A DNA stretch of 64,000 bases from an uncultured Coriobacteriaceae bacterium (GTDB lineage: Bacteria > Actinomycetota > Coriobacteriia > Coriobacteriales > Atopobiaceae). Below are positions 1-9,353 of the stretch, piece by piece. Position 1 is the first letter of the stretch; each line of letters starts with the position of its first letter. The position numbers and the translations under genes are program-made. The notes under the pieces are model-generated. The model was not told the DNA's origin. It saw only the letters and a list, made by a program, of their open reading frames with translations, and did not search any database. The DNA lies in NCBI GenBank assembly GCA_902778135.1, contig CACYWP010000010.1, positions 38,670 to 102,669 on the forward strand, written 5' to 3'.

Positions 1-130
1 ATCGTGAGGCCAATTGAGATTTTCGGTACTAGATACCTCAACCAGGGCTCTTTAGCTGGGCAAACGCGCATCATGCTCGGCGCAACGAGCCAACCACCTC
101 TCTACCGGCTTGCAGGTCCACAAACGCAAG

Positions 131-170
131 ACGGCGCACCTGGTAGACCACAGCCTACCGGATGCGCCGT
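131..170 (-). terminator. Hairpin downstream of guaA, probable terminator
   Basis: An 8-bp outer stem (ACGGCGCA with TGCGCCGT) is continued by a nearly perfect inner stem around a short loop. It lies 30 bases past the guaA stop codon. On the minus strand it is followed by CTTGCGTTTG, a weak T-rich tail, so termination is likely but not certain. The remaining bases to the left edge hold no gene that I can support. Confidence 0.5.
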
Positions 171-198
171 CAAATCAGCCTCACGATAATGTGCTGAG

Positions 199-1788
199 CT
201 ATTCCCACTCGATTGTCGCGGGTGGCTTTGGCGTCACGTCGTACACCACGCGATTGACACCCTCCACCTCGCTGACGATGCGGCCGCTGATGCGTCCCAG
301 CACCTCGTAGGGCAACTTCGCCCAGTCCGCCGTCATGGCATCGCTGCTCTCCACGGCGCGCACGATGACCGGACGGCGATACGTCCGCTCGTCTCCCATC
401 ACGCCCACGCTGCGAATGTCGGGTAGCACCGCGAAGTACTGCCAGCAGCTGTGCTCGCTGTTGCGCTCCCCCGTCTCCTCGAACAGCCGCTGGTTGTAGT
501 CGTCCAGCTCCTCGCGCACGATGGCATCGGCTTCCTTCAGGATGCCGAGCTTCTCCGGCGTGACCTCGCCGATGATGCGGATGGCCAGGCCTGGGCCAGG
601 GAACGGCTGGCGATAGACCATTGCCTCGGGCAACCCCAGTGCCAAGCCCAATGCCCGCACCTCGTCCTTGAAGAAGTGGTCGAGCGGCTCGATCAGGTCG
701 AAATGCACGCCTTCGGGGAAGGGGATCAGGTTGTGGTGGCTCTTGATGGTCGACGCCTTGCCACCCGTCTTGCGTGCGCCGCTCTCGATGATGTCCGGAT
801 AGATGGTCCCTTGTGCCATGAAGCGCACGCCATCGAGACGCTGCGCCTCCTCGAAGAAGACCTTCCAGAACTCGGTGCCTATGCGCCGGCGCTTCTCCTC
901 GGGATCGGTGACGCCTGCCAGCAGCCGTGCGTAGCGCTCCTCGGTATGGACGTGCACCAGCGGCACGTCGAACTGGTCCCTGAAGACCTGCTCCACCAAC
1001 TCCGGCTCGCCCTTGCGCAACATCCCATGGTTGACGAACACGCAGGTCAGCTGGTCTCCGATGGCACGATGCACCAAGGCCGCCACGACACTGGAGTCGA
1101 CACCGCCCGAAAGCCCCAGGATGACCCGCGCATCACCCACCTGCGCGCGTATCTCCCCGACCTTCTCCTCGATCACTCCCTCCATCGTCCACGTGCGCTG
1201 CAGGCCGCAGATCTCGAACAGGAAGTTCTCGAGCATCGTGGTCCCATTGGCGGTATGACGCACCTCGGGATGGAACTGGGTGGCGTACAGGTTGCGCTCG
1301 GCGCACTCCATCGCCGCAACCGGGCACACGTCGGTCGACGCGATGATGGAGAATCCCTCGGGGACCACCTTCACCGCGTCGCGATGGCTCATCCACACGG
1401 TCTGGACTGCCGGTGTGCCCTCCAACAGGCGGCTCCGTCCCGCACGGCCCAGCTGCGCCGGCCCATACTCGCCCTTGTCGGTATGTCCGACCAATCCGCC
1501 CAGCTTCGCGGCCATGATCTGCTGTCCGTAGCAGAACCCCAGCACCGGCACGCCCAACTCGAAGACCGCCGCATCCATGTCAGGCGCGTCGTCGGCATAG
1601 ACGCTGGCCGGACCTCCCGAGAGGATGATCGCCGCAGGCCCCATCGAGGCCAGCTCGTCAGCGGGGATGTCGCAGGGCACAATCTCGGAATAGACATGCA
1701 GGTCTCGCACGCGCCGGGCTATCAGCTGCCCGTACTGCGCACCGAAATCGAGAACGGCCACGAACTGCTGGGGTCTTGAGGGCACCAT
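199..1788 (-). CDS. guaA: GMP synthase (glutamine-hydrolysing)
   Basis: Converts XMP to GMP with ATP and glutamine in the last step of guanine nucleotide synthesis, in the cytoplasm. The 529-residue length is normal. The N-terminal class I glutamine amidotransferase domain has its nucleophile Cys86 in GFCYGQQ and the His/Glu pair in FHPEVRHT near residue 174. The ATP-pyrophosphatase domain starts at the P-loop GLSGGVDSS near residue 229, and the C-terminal dimerisation domain ends in TPKPPATIEWE. The ATG follows GGAGG with 5 bases of spacing, so the start is secure. It is divergent from the LCP gene, with about 300 bp between them. Confidence 0.98.
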   Translation of the reverse strand: MVPSRPQQFVAVLDFGAQYGQLIARRVRDLHVYSEIVPCDIPADELASMGPAAIILSGGPASVYADDAPDMDAAVFELGVPVLGFCYGQQIMAAKLGGLVGHTDKGEYGPAQLGRAGRSRLLEGTPAVQTVWMSHRDAVKVVPEGFSIIASTDVCPVAAMECAERNLYATQFHPEVRHTANGTTMLENFLFEICGLQRTWTMEGVIEEKVGEIRAQVGDARVILGLSGGVDSSVVAALVHRAIGDQLTCVFVNHGMLRKGEPELVEQVFRDQFDVPLVHVHTEERYARLLAGVTDPEEKRRRIGTEFWKVFFEEAQRLDGVRFMAQGTIYPDIIESGARKTGGKASTIKSHHNLIPFPEGVHFDLIEPLDHFFKDEVRALGLALGLPEAMVYRQPFPGPGLAIRIIGEVTPEKLGILKEADAIVREELDDYNQRLFEETGERNSEHSCWQYFAVLPDIRSVGVMGDERTYRRPVIVRAVESSDAMTADWAKLPYEVLGRISGRIVSEVEGVNRVVYDVTPKPPATIEWE

Positions 1789-1840
1789 GCCAACCTCCGC
1801 TCACGACAAAGCCATGCCATTTCGGCAATCGATGCCCTCC

Positions 1841-1846
1841 ATGATA
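1841..1846 (-). promoter_or_regulatory. Candidate -10 element for guaA
   Basis: On the minus strand the hexamer TATCAT sits about 50 bases before the guaA ATG inside GCTATCATGG. The same ten bases recur before nnr at 24,273-24,278. No convincing -35 box is visible at 16-18 bases, so this is only a suggestion. Confidence 0.3.
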
Positions 1847-2084
1847 GCTGCCGGCCATCCGCTTGCCCCCAGCTTGACCGAGATTGAAACCAAACACGCC
1901 TCGTAACGGCCCGTTTGCGACCCTTTTTGCTCGCATTTCGACCCGACTCTTTGGTCTTACGCAAACGACGTGCTTTTTTCCATACACTTATGAACCTGGC
2001 CCCATGAAGGCTATGATTGAGAGGTTATGCTGCAAATCGGCAGCATGCTCTGGCATACGTACAAGTTCCGACCGAGGGGGACCC

Positions 2085-3491
2085 TTGGCTCGAAAGAGAA
2101 ACGCACACCTCACCAGCAGCGAAGAGTTGCCGTTGTCACGCAACGTTTCGGCCGACTATTACAGTGGTAAGCTGCGCTCCCGTGGCCGCAAGCGCATCCT
2201 CAAGTCCATCTTGTTGGCCTTGGCCATCATGGTCGTAGGCGCAGGCGTCGCACTTGCCGCCTTCGTCAACGACATCAACACCAAGATCACCGGCAGGGTC
2301 GACCAGAACCTCATGACCGTGCTCTCCACCCAGGAGCCCGGCAAGCCGTTCTACCTGCTGCTCATCGGCGTGGACAAGGACGAGGGCCGCGTCGGCGACC
2401 CCGAATACGGCGCTGACGACAGCGGCTATCGCTCCGACTCCATCATGCTCACGCGCATAGATCCCGCCCAGAAGCTGGTGACGATGGTGTCCATCCATCG
2501 CGACACCCTTGTCGACCTGGGCGCGAACGGACAGCAGAAGATCAACGCCGCATACTCTATCGGCCAGGAGTCCTATACGACCCAGGTCATCTCCGACTTT
2601 GCCGGCGTGCCCATCTCTCACTATGCCGAGGTCGACATGGACGGCATGGCAGCCGTCATCGACGCCATCGGCGGCATCGACGTCACGCTGGACATGGACG
2701 TCAAGGACCCCTACTACACGGGCCTCGACCTGGAGGCGGGCGAACACCACATGGACGGCCACACCGCCGCCCTGTTCTGCCGCTGCCGCCATGCCTATGA
2801 CGCCATAGGCGACGGCGACCGCTACCGCGCTGCCAACCAGCGCATGGTCATCTCCCTCGTTGCCAAGAAGGTCCTCTCCAGCGACCCTGCGACCATCGCG
2901 ACGACGGTCTCCACCATGGCGAGCTACGTCCGCACCGACATGGACGTTGCTTCCATCGTCTCGCTGGCGATGCAGTTCATCGGCATGGACTTCGAGAACA
3001 ACATCTACACCGGCATGGAGCCCACGACCGCCCGCTACATCAACGAGACGTGGTACGAGCTTTGCGACACCACGGCCTGGCGCAAGATGATGCGTCGCGT
3101 GGACCAGGGCCTGCCTCCCACCGAGGAAGGCGATGTCGACGCACTGGAGACCTCGCCCGACACGCTGGGCTCGATCGACATCAATGGCGCCGAGACCACC
3201 GCGACCACGGACACCAGCTACGGTGGGAATGGCTACGACTACGACGAGGGCTACGACAGCGGGTACTACGACAACTCCGGCGGCTACGACTACGACGAGA
3301 GCTACGACAACGGCTACAGTGGCTACGACGAGGGCTACGACGAGTCCTATGACGAGAGTTACTACGACAGCGGATATGACGAGTCGTACGACAACGGCTA
3401 TGGTGGCTACGACGAGAACTACGGTGGCGGCTACTCGGAAGATGGCGACTCGGGCGGGGGCGACGTCGAGGTCTACTACGACGAAGGATAG
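2085..3491 (+). CDS. LytR-CpsA-Psr (LCP) family cell-wall glycopolymer ligase with Tyr/Asp/Gly-rich tail
   Basis: LCP proteins move undecaprenyl-linked glycopolymers onto peptidoglycan outside the membrane. I chose the TTG at 2085 (468 aa) because GAGGGGG lies just upstream; the open frame extends to 1884 without a good ribosome site. Residues 1-39 are cytoplasmic and basic, and about 40-61 form one membrane helix (type II topology). The LCP domain begins near residue 88 with FYLLLIGVDKDEG and continues with YRSDSIMLTRIDP and VSIHRDTLVDL, the usual lipid-phosphate-binding block. The last 90 or so residues are low-complexity GYDxDEGY-like repeats, roughly one quarter tyrosine, which is not part of the family. 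A strong terminator follows directly. Confidence 0.9.
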   Translation: MARKRNAHLTSSEELPLSRNVSADYYSGKLRSRGRKRILKSILLALAIMVVGAGVALAAFVNDINTKITGRVDQNLMTVLSTQEPGKPFYLLLIGVDKDEGRVGDPEYGADDSGYRSDSIMLTRIDPAQKLVTMVSIHRDTLVDLGANGQQKINAAYSIGQESYTTQVISDFAGVPISHYAEVDMDGMAAVIDAIGGIDVTLDMDVKDPYYTGLDLEAGEHHMDGHTAALFCRCRHAYDAIGDGDRYRAANQRMVISLVAKKVLSSDPATIATTVSTMASYVRTDMDVASIVSLAMQFIGMDFENNIYTGMEPTTARYINETWYELCDTTAWRKMMRRVDQGLPPTEEGDVDALETSPDTLGSIDINGAETTATTDTSYGGNGYDYDEGYDSGYYDNSGGYDYDESYDNGYSGYDEGYDESYDESYYDSGYDESYDNGYGGYDENYGGGYSEDGDSGGGDVEVYYDEG

Positions 3492-3515
3492 ACGCCCACA
3501 CCAATCCTGACAGCA

Positions 3516-3546
3516 AGCGGCTCCCGACATCGGGAGCCGCTCTTTT
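3516..3546 (+). terminator. Rho-independent terminator of the LCP gene
   Basis: Perfect 11-bp stem (AGCGGCTCCCG with CGGGAGCCGCT), a 4-base loop and a TCTTTT tail, 25 bases after the LCP stop codon. Confidence 0.9.
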
Positions 3547-3566
3547 CATCTATCGGTGAATGAGAT

Positions 3567-3591
3567 GGGGGTGGACCAGACAGGACCACCC
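3567..3591 (-). terminator. Hairpin downstream of ychF
   Basis: A 10-bp stem with one mismatch (GGGGTGGTCC with GGTCCACCCC on the minus strand) lies 10 bases after the ychF stop codon. It has no T run, so it is a weak or Rho-assisted terminator at best. Confidence 0.4.
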
Positions 3592-3600
3592 CACCGCATC

Positions 3601-4665
3601 CTACACGTTGAACATGAAGTGCATGACGTCGCCGTCCTGTACCACGTACTCCTTGCCCTCCATGCGCAGCTTGCCGGCGTTCTTGCAACCCTGCTCGCCG
3701 CCCAGCTCGACATAGTCCTCGTAGCTGCAGACCTGCGCCTTGATGAACCCGCGCTCGAAGTCGGAATGGATCACTCCCGCAGCCTGCGGCGCCTTGGCGC
3801 CGATGGGGATGGTCCAGGCCTTGACCTCCATCTCGCCAGCCGTGAAGTAGCTCTGCAGCCCCAGCAGGCGATAGGCAGCCTGGGCCAGCGTGGCCAGGCC
3901 ACTCTGCTCCAACCCGAGGTCCGACAGGAACTCCGCCGCATCCTCCGGCTCAAGCTCGATGAGCTCGGACTCGACCTTGGCACTGATGGGCACGACCTCG
4001 GCGCCATCGATCTGGGGCAGCGGTTCGCCCAAGGCGTCCTCGTCGACGTTGGCGACATACAGGATGGGCTTCATCGTCAGCAGGAACAGGTCGTGCGCGG
4101 CGGCCCGCTCCTCGTCGGTCATGTCCAGGTCCGCCGCACGGTTGCCCTCGTTCAGCCATTCCTGCAGGCGCTTGGCGATGGCCAGCTTGGGCGCGTTGGC
4201 CTTGTCGCGACGTGCCTCCTTCTCCAGCTTTGGAATGGCCTTGTCCAGCGTGCCCAGGTCGGCCAGCACCAGCTCGGTCTGGATCGTGTCCATGTCGCTG
4301 GCGGGGTCGTGGCTGCTCTCGTGGCGGATGACGTCGGGATCGGAGAAGTAGCGCACGACCTCGCAGATGGCATCGGTCTCGCGGATGTTGGCCAGGAACT
4401 GGTTGCCCAGGCCCTCGCCCTCGCTGGCGCCTTTTACCAGACCGGCGATGTCCACGAACTCGACCGTCGCAGGGACGATGCGCCCGGGATGCACGATGTC
4501 GGCCAGCACCTGCAGACGATCGTCGGGCACGTCGACGATGCCCACATTGGGATCGATCGTCGCGAAGGGATAGTTGGCGGCCAGACCACCCTTGCGCGTC
4601 AGCGCCGTGAAGAGGGTCGACTTGCCCACGTTGGGCAGCCCCACAATGCCAATCGAAAGTGCCAC
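3601..4665 (-). CDS. ychF: Ribosome-binding ATPase YchF (Obg family)
   Basis: A translation-associated P-loop NTPase that prefers ATP. It has the Walker A sequence GLPNVGKST near the N-terminus, the [20 protein letters not shown] segment around residues 70-90, a helical insertion, and a C-terminal TGS-type domain ending [12 protein letters not shown]. The length of 354 aa is typical. The GTG at 4665 is preferred over the in-frame ATG at 4680, because that ATG is embedded in the ribosome-binding sequence ATGAGAGGAG. It is convergent with the LCP gene and followed upstream by one copy of the dispersed repeat. Confidence 0.97.
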   Translation of the reverse strand: MALSIGIVGLPNVGKSTLFTALTRKGGLAANYPFATIDPNVGIVDVPDDRLQVLADIVHPGRIVPATVEFVDIAGLVKGASEGEGLGNQFLANIRETDAICEVVRYFSDPDVIRHESSHDPASDMDTIQTELVLADLGTLDKAIPKLEKEARRDKANAPKLAIAKRLQEWLNEGNRAADLDMTDEERAAAHDLFLLTMKPILYVANVDEDALGEPLPQIDGAEVVPISAKVESELIELEPEDAAEFLSDLGLEQSGLATLAQAAYRLLGLQSYFTAGEMEVKAWTIPIGAKAPQAAGVIHSDFERGFIKAQVCSYEDYVELGGEQGCKNAGKLRMEGKEYVVQDGDVMHFMFNV

Positions 4666-4685
4666 GCTTTCTCCTCTCATCCCAA

Positions 4686-4714
4686 ACGATGGGGACGGTT
4701 CTCCTTGGTCGAAA
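4686..4714 (+). repeat. Dispersed intergenic repeat, 5'-truncated copy
   Basis: Contains GGGGACGGTTCTCCTTGGTCGAA, the right part of the roughly 34-bp repeat seen elsewhere in the window. The left inverted end TTCGACC is missing. It lies in the short gap between ychF and the Fe-S protein gene. Confidence 0.75.
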
Positions 4715-4741
4715 GCTGAAGGAACGAGCCGCCCCTGTCGC

Positions 4742-6013
4742 TCAACGTTGGTCTTCGTCCGTCTGGACCAGCCGTTCCAGCATGTCCAACGACCTCTTCA
4801 GCTTTTCCCTGCCTTCCGCCTTGGCCTTCTGCACCATGGCGCGCTGCTCGGCGTACTTGGCAGCATTGGGATCGGGCACCACCAGGTCGGCAGGGTCGAC
4901 CGGCTCCATCTCCAGCGCCCCATCCACGCACACGCGCACGCACGCCCCACAGTTCACGCAGTAGGTGGGTTGGACCGAGAAGTGACCCCCCGCATCCAGG
5001 TCGCAGGCATGAAGCGGACAGGCCCGCACGCAGTCGCCGCACATGGAGCACAGCGTCGTATCGCACACGGGCGCCTTCAGCCTGAAGACGTTGGCCAGCA
5101 CGGGCGAGTCCTGAACGGTCGAGAGCATCAGCTTGCGGCTCTGGGTCAGGATGTGCTTGCGGTTCTGGCTTGTCTTGCTGCCAACCGCATCCTCCAGCGC
5201 CCGCTGCATCTCGTTGACACGCTGCGTGTGTCGCTTGATGCGGTCGGCCACGGCCTTTGCACCCAGCAGCGTCGGCGAACCCGCCATCAGCATGCGCTGC
5301 CCGGCGCGCGCCATGTTGTTGACGAACTGCCCGCGCTTGTAGGCGCGCGACTGCTCATGGTTCAGGTCGGCCTCGTCGACCTCCAGCCCCACCGAGAAGC
5401 CGGACCACTCCTCTCCCTGGGAGATGGCGTCGGCATAGCGCTCCTCACCCGTGGTGGTCTGGCAGCGGTCGCAGATGCCCAGAGGCAGGTAGACGCTGAT
5501 GTTGTCGTAGTCGACCAACAGCGAGAACCACAGCTCGGGCGTGAAGACGCCCACGCAGGGCAGCACGACCTCGTTGTCCTTGGGGTAGCGCCCCAAGGCG
5601 CGCGTGCAGGTGACGTAGCACTGCTCGTAGGTGCTGGCAATGCGGGCGACCTTGTCATAGAGCTGCTTGGACATCAGCTTCGGCAGCTGGAAGGCCTCGG
5701 TCGGGCAGGCGGACAGGCACAGCCCGCATTCGCGGCAGGAGTCGTTGATCTTCACCGTCTTGACGTTGATGTCGATGGCATCCACCGGACACACGTCCAG
5801 GCAACGGCGGCATGACCTCTCGTCACCCGAGGCGACGCGTATGCAATACACCGAGTTGGTGCGCGGCCTGCCCTTGTAGTCAGCAGGATTGAAGACATGC
5901 GCCTTGTCAGGATCCACCAGCGAGTCGGCGATGTCACCCAAGGGGTTCGAGACCTTCTCCCAATCCCGTTGGATGTCGATGAGATCGTCAAGCATGTCGC
6001 GCTTCTCGGCCAC
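4742..6013 (-). CDS. Multi-cluster 4Fe-4S ferredoxin-type protein
   Basis: A soluble or membrane-associated iron-sulphur protein of unknown partner, 423 aa from the GTG at 6013. Two adjacent ferredoxin motifs lie in the N-terminal third (CRRCLDVCP, CRECGLCLSACP), and two more near the C-terminus (CSMCGDCVRACP, CVNCGACVRVC). The middle carries extra cysteines (CDRC and others), and the tail is a charged helix. The GTG follows AGGAGGGGGAGAC, an excellent ribosome site. The same frame stays open to a GTG at 6124, and that extension would add a hydrophobic segment (LWGFAGCILACSALVQLVIA). A membrane-anchored longer form therefore cannot be excluded. No neighbouring oxidoreductase subunit shows which reaction it serves. 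Confidence 0.85.
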   Translation of the reverse strand: MAEKRDMLDDLIDIQRDWEKVSNPLGDIADSLVDPDKAHVFNPADYKGRPRTNSVYCIRVASGDERSCRRCLDVCPVDAIDINVKTVKINDSCRECGLCLSACPTEAFQLPKLMSKQLYDKVARIASTYEQCYVTCTRALGRYPKDNEVVLPCVGVFTPELWFSLLVDYDNISVYLPLGICDRCQTTTGEERYADAISQGEEWSGFSVGLEVDEADLNHEQSRAYKRGQFVNNMARAGQRMLMAGSPTLLGAKAVADRIKRHTQRVNEMQRALEDAVGSKTSQNRKHILTQSRKLMLSTVQDSPVLANVFRLKAPVCDTTLCSMCGDCVRACPLHACDLDAGGHFSVQPTYCVNCGACVRVCVDGALEMEPVDPADLVVPDPNAAKYAEQRAMVQKAKAEGREKLKRSLDMLERLVQTDEDQR

Positions 6014-6147
6014 GTCTCCCCCTCCTCTCGCAGTCGCAATCACCAATTGTACCAGTGCGGAACAGGCAAGGATACAGCCCGCAAAACCCCACAGGTAAGC
6101 CCTCCCGTGCGAAGCTGCTGTCACCGCTGTCCAGGGCGACGTGTAGC

Positions 6148-6176
6148 AAGATACGGTAATGCCTAGGCAAGTCCAA
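6148..6176 (-). promoter_or_regulatory. Sigma-70-type promoter for the Fe-S protein gene
   Basis: TTGGAC (6171-6176) and TATCTT (6148-6153) are separated by exactly 17 bases on the minus strand. The start site would be near 6141, about 130 bases before the GTG at 6013 and just before the alternative GTG at 6124. Confidence 0.6.
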
Positions 6177-6195
6177 GGATACGTTCCGCAGAGGA

Positions 6196-6236
6196 GAAAG
6201 GGGCCAGCCGAACGGATCGTTCGACCGGCCCCTTTT
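6196..6236 (-). terminator. Terminator after groEL
   Basis: A long stem (AAAGGGGCCGGTCGAAC-like arms of 17 bases with a mismatch, loop of 5) ends in TTTCTCC on the minus strand, 39 bases after the groEL stop codon. The plus-strand tail CCTTTT could make it bidirectional. Confidence 0.85.
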
Positions 6237-6274
6237 GAGGACGTTTGCGTGGTTTGCCTAGGCCCACGGGGATC

Positions 6275-7921
<1,647 letters not shown>

Positions 7922-7959
7922 TCATTCCTCCAAAGATTGGTGCGTTTCGAAGCGCGAAG

Positions 7960-8250
7960 CTACTCGGTGATGATGGCGTAGATGTCGTCGGCGCGCAGGA
8001 GCAGGAAGTCCTCGCCGTCGATCTTGACCTCGTTGCCGCCAAACTTGCCATAGTAGACCTGGTCGCCCACCTGGACGTCGATCGCGATGCGCTCGCCCTT
8101 GTCATTGAGCTTGCCAGCGCCAACGGCGATGACCTCGCCCTTCTGCGGCTTCTCCTGGGCACCGGACGAGATGTACAGGCCAGACGAGGTGCGCTCCTCC
8201 TTGGGAGCGGGCTTGACGAGGACGCGATCGCCCAACGGCTTCAGAGTCAT
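7960..8250 (-). CDS. groES: Co-chaperonin GroES (10 kDa)
   Basis: The heptameric lid of GroEL, 96 aa. The sequence starts MTLKPLGDRVLVKPAPKEERTSSGLYIS, and the mobile loop and roof segments are as in the family. The ATG at 8250 is chosen over the in-frame TTG at 8256 because AAGGAGG sits 9 bases before the ATG and only 3 before the TTG. A minus-strand TATAGT at 8329-8334 is a possible -10 element without a clear -35 box. Confidence 0.98.
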   Translation of the reverse strand: MTLKPLGDRVLVKPAPKEERTSSGLYISSGAQEKPQKGEVIAVGAGKLNDKGERIAIDVQVGDQVYYGKFGGNEVKIDGEDFLLLRADDIYAIITE

Positions 8251-8474
8251 ACTCAAGAACCTCCTTCATGTGCGCCATGCGGCGCCTTTCGTACGACGCG
8301 TCACGCGCGTCGCGTAGCCAACGTGGAGAACTATACCCAGAATGGCGAGCGATAACGCGCAGATACGAAAATCTTCAAAGACGCACTTAGATTTTCTGGT
8401 GTCCCATGAGTGAGGGCATGTGCCGGAGACCCGCTCCCGCGGCACGGTGACAGGCTATCGTCAACGCGCCAAGC

Positions 8475-9302
8475 CTAGCCGGCAATCATCTGACACAGGC
8501 CCTCGACCTGGGCCAGCAGCCGGCCATAACCCTGTATGGCCTCCCAGTTGCGAGCGCTGCAGCGGAAGCCGTAGGCGTAGTCGGGCATCTCCCAGTCACC
8601 GCGCGTCAACGCCCTCAGCACGCCGTTGTCGTCGTAGGTGGCCGCACGGTTGCGCACGTCCATGTCCGGGTCGTCGAGCAGCCACCCCAGCGCCTTGGCA
8701 CCGGAGCTGCTGCGCTGCCGCTCGCCCTCCGTCTCGATGGTGAGCGACCCCAGCGGGACGCGCATCCTCTCGATGTAGGGGTGGTCGACCTCGACAAGCA
8801 AGTAGAAGCTCTCGCCGTAGCGCCAGCGCCTTGGGCTGTAGCTCCTCTGCTCGCCGTCGACGGTCTGCCTCAGCTCTCCTTTGGTCTCGGTGATGTCACA
8901 GGTGGCGCTCCTCACCTGGTCGAACGTGACGATGTCGGCATTGGCCTCGATCAGGCCAGCCCTGTCGTGCACGCGCTCGGAGCTGAGCAGACCGCCCGTC
9001 GACGCGTCGGGAAGGGCGCAGAGCCACCGATGTCCCTCGTCGACGAAGACGGCTCCCGTTCCGGCAAGCTCCGAGGTGATGTCGAACCGCTCCAGCTGCC
9101 TGCGATTCTCCTCCCGCATCGCCAGCTGCTCCTTTATCTGGGCAACCGTGCCCTCCCTGCGCTCCTCGAACCAGGGCGAGAGGCGGGCGACGCAGTCCTT
9201 GCACATGACGCCGTCCGCGAGCTTGCGCTTCTTGAGCGCACCGACCTCGGCGCCGCAGACGGCACAGGACTCCTTCGCGAAGAACTTTCCGAACAAGGCC
9301 AT
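8475..9302 (-). CDS. DUF4428-type zinc-ribbon protein of unknown function
   Basis: 275 aa from the ATG at 9302, which has GGGAG 5 bases upstream; an earlier ATG at 9314 has no proper spacing. The N-terminus carries a four-cysteine ribbon (CAVCG at about residue 13 and CKDC near 35) with the sequence context of DUF4428. A charged helix follows, then a region rich in beta strands. The C-terminal 80 residues resemble no family I can name. No export signal is visible. It lies about 50 bases after nadE on the same strand and could be cotranscribed. Metal binding by the ribbon is inferred from the cysteines only. Confidence 0.7.
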   Translation of the reverse strand: MALFGKFFAKESCAVCGAEVGALKKRKLADGVMCKDCVARLSPWFEERREGTVAQIKEQLAMREENRRQLERFDITSELAGTGAVFVDEGHRWLCALPDASTGGLLSSERVHDRAGLIEANADIVTFDQVRSATCDITETKGELRQTVDGEQRSYSPRRWRYGESFYLLVEVDHPYIERMRVPLGSLTIETEGERQRSSSGAKALGWLLDDPDMDVRNRAATYDDNGVLRALTRGDWEMPDYAYGFRCSARNWEAIQGYGRLLAQVEGLCQMIAG

Positions 9303-9353
9303 GGTGGCTCCCATCTCCCTATGGCGCAGGCGTCAGGCTCGCGGGCCGATCCG

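Noticed and set aside
8251..8257. ACTCAAG near the groES start, a possible half of the HAIR (HspR) element
   Set aside because: The partner CTTGAGT at the required 7-base spacing is missing, and the half-site falls between the ribosome site and the ATG. No CIRCE element was found either.
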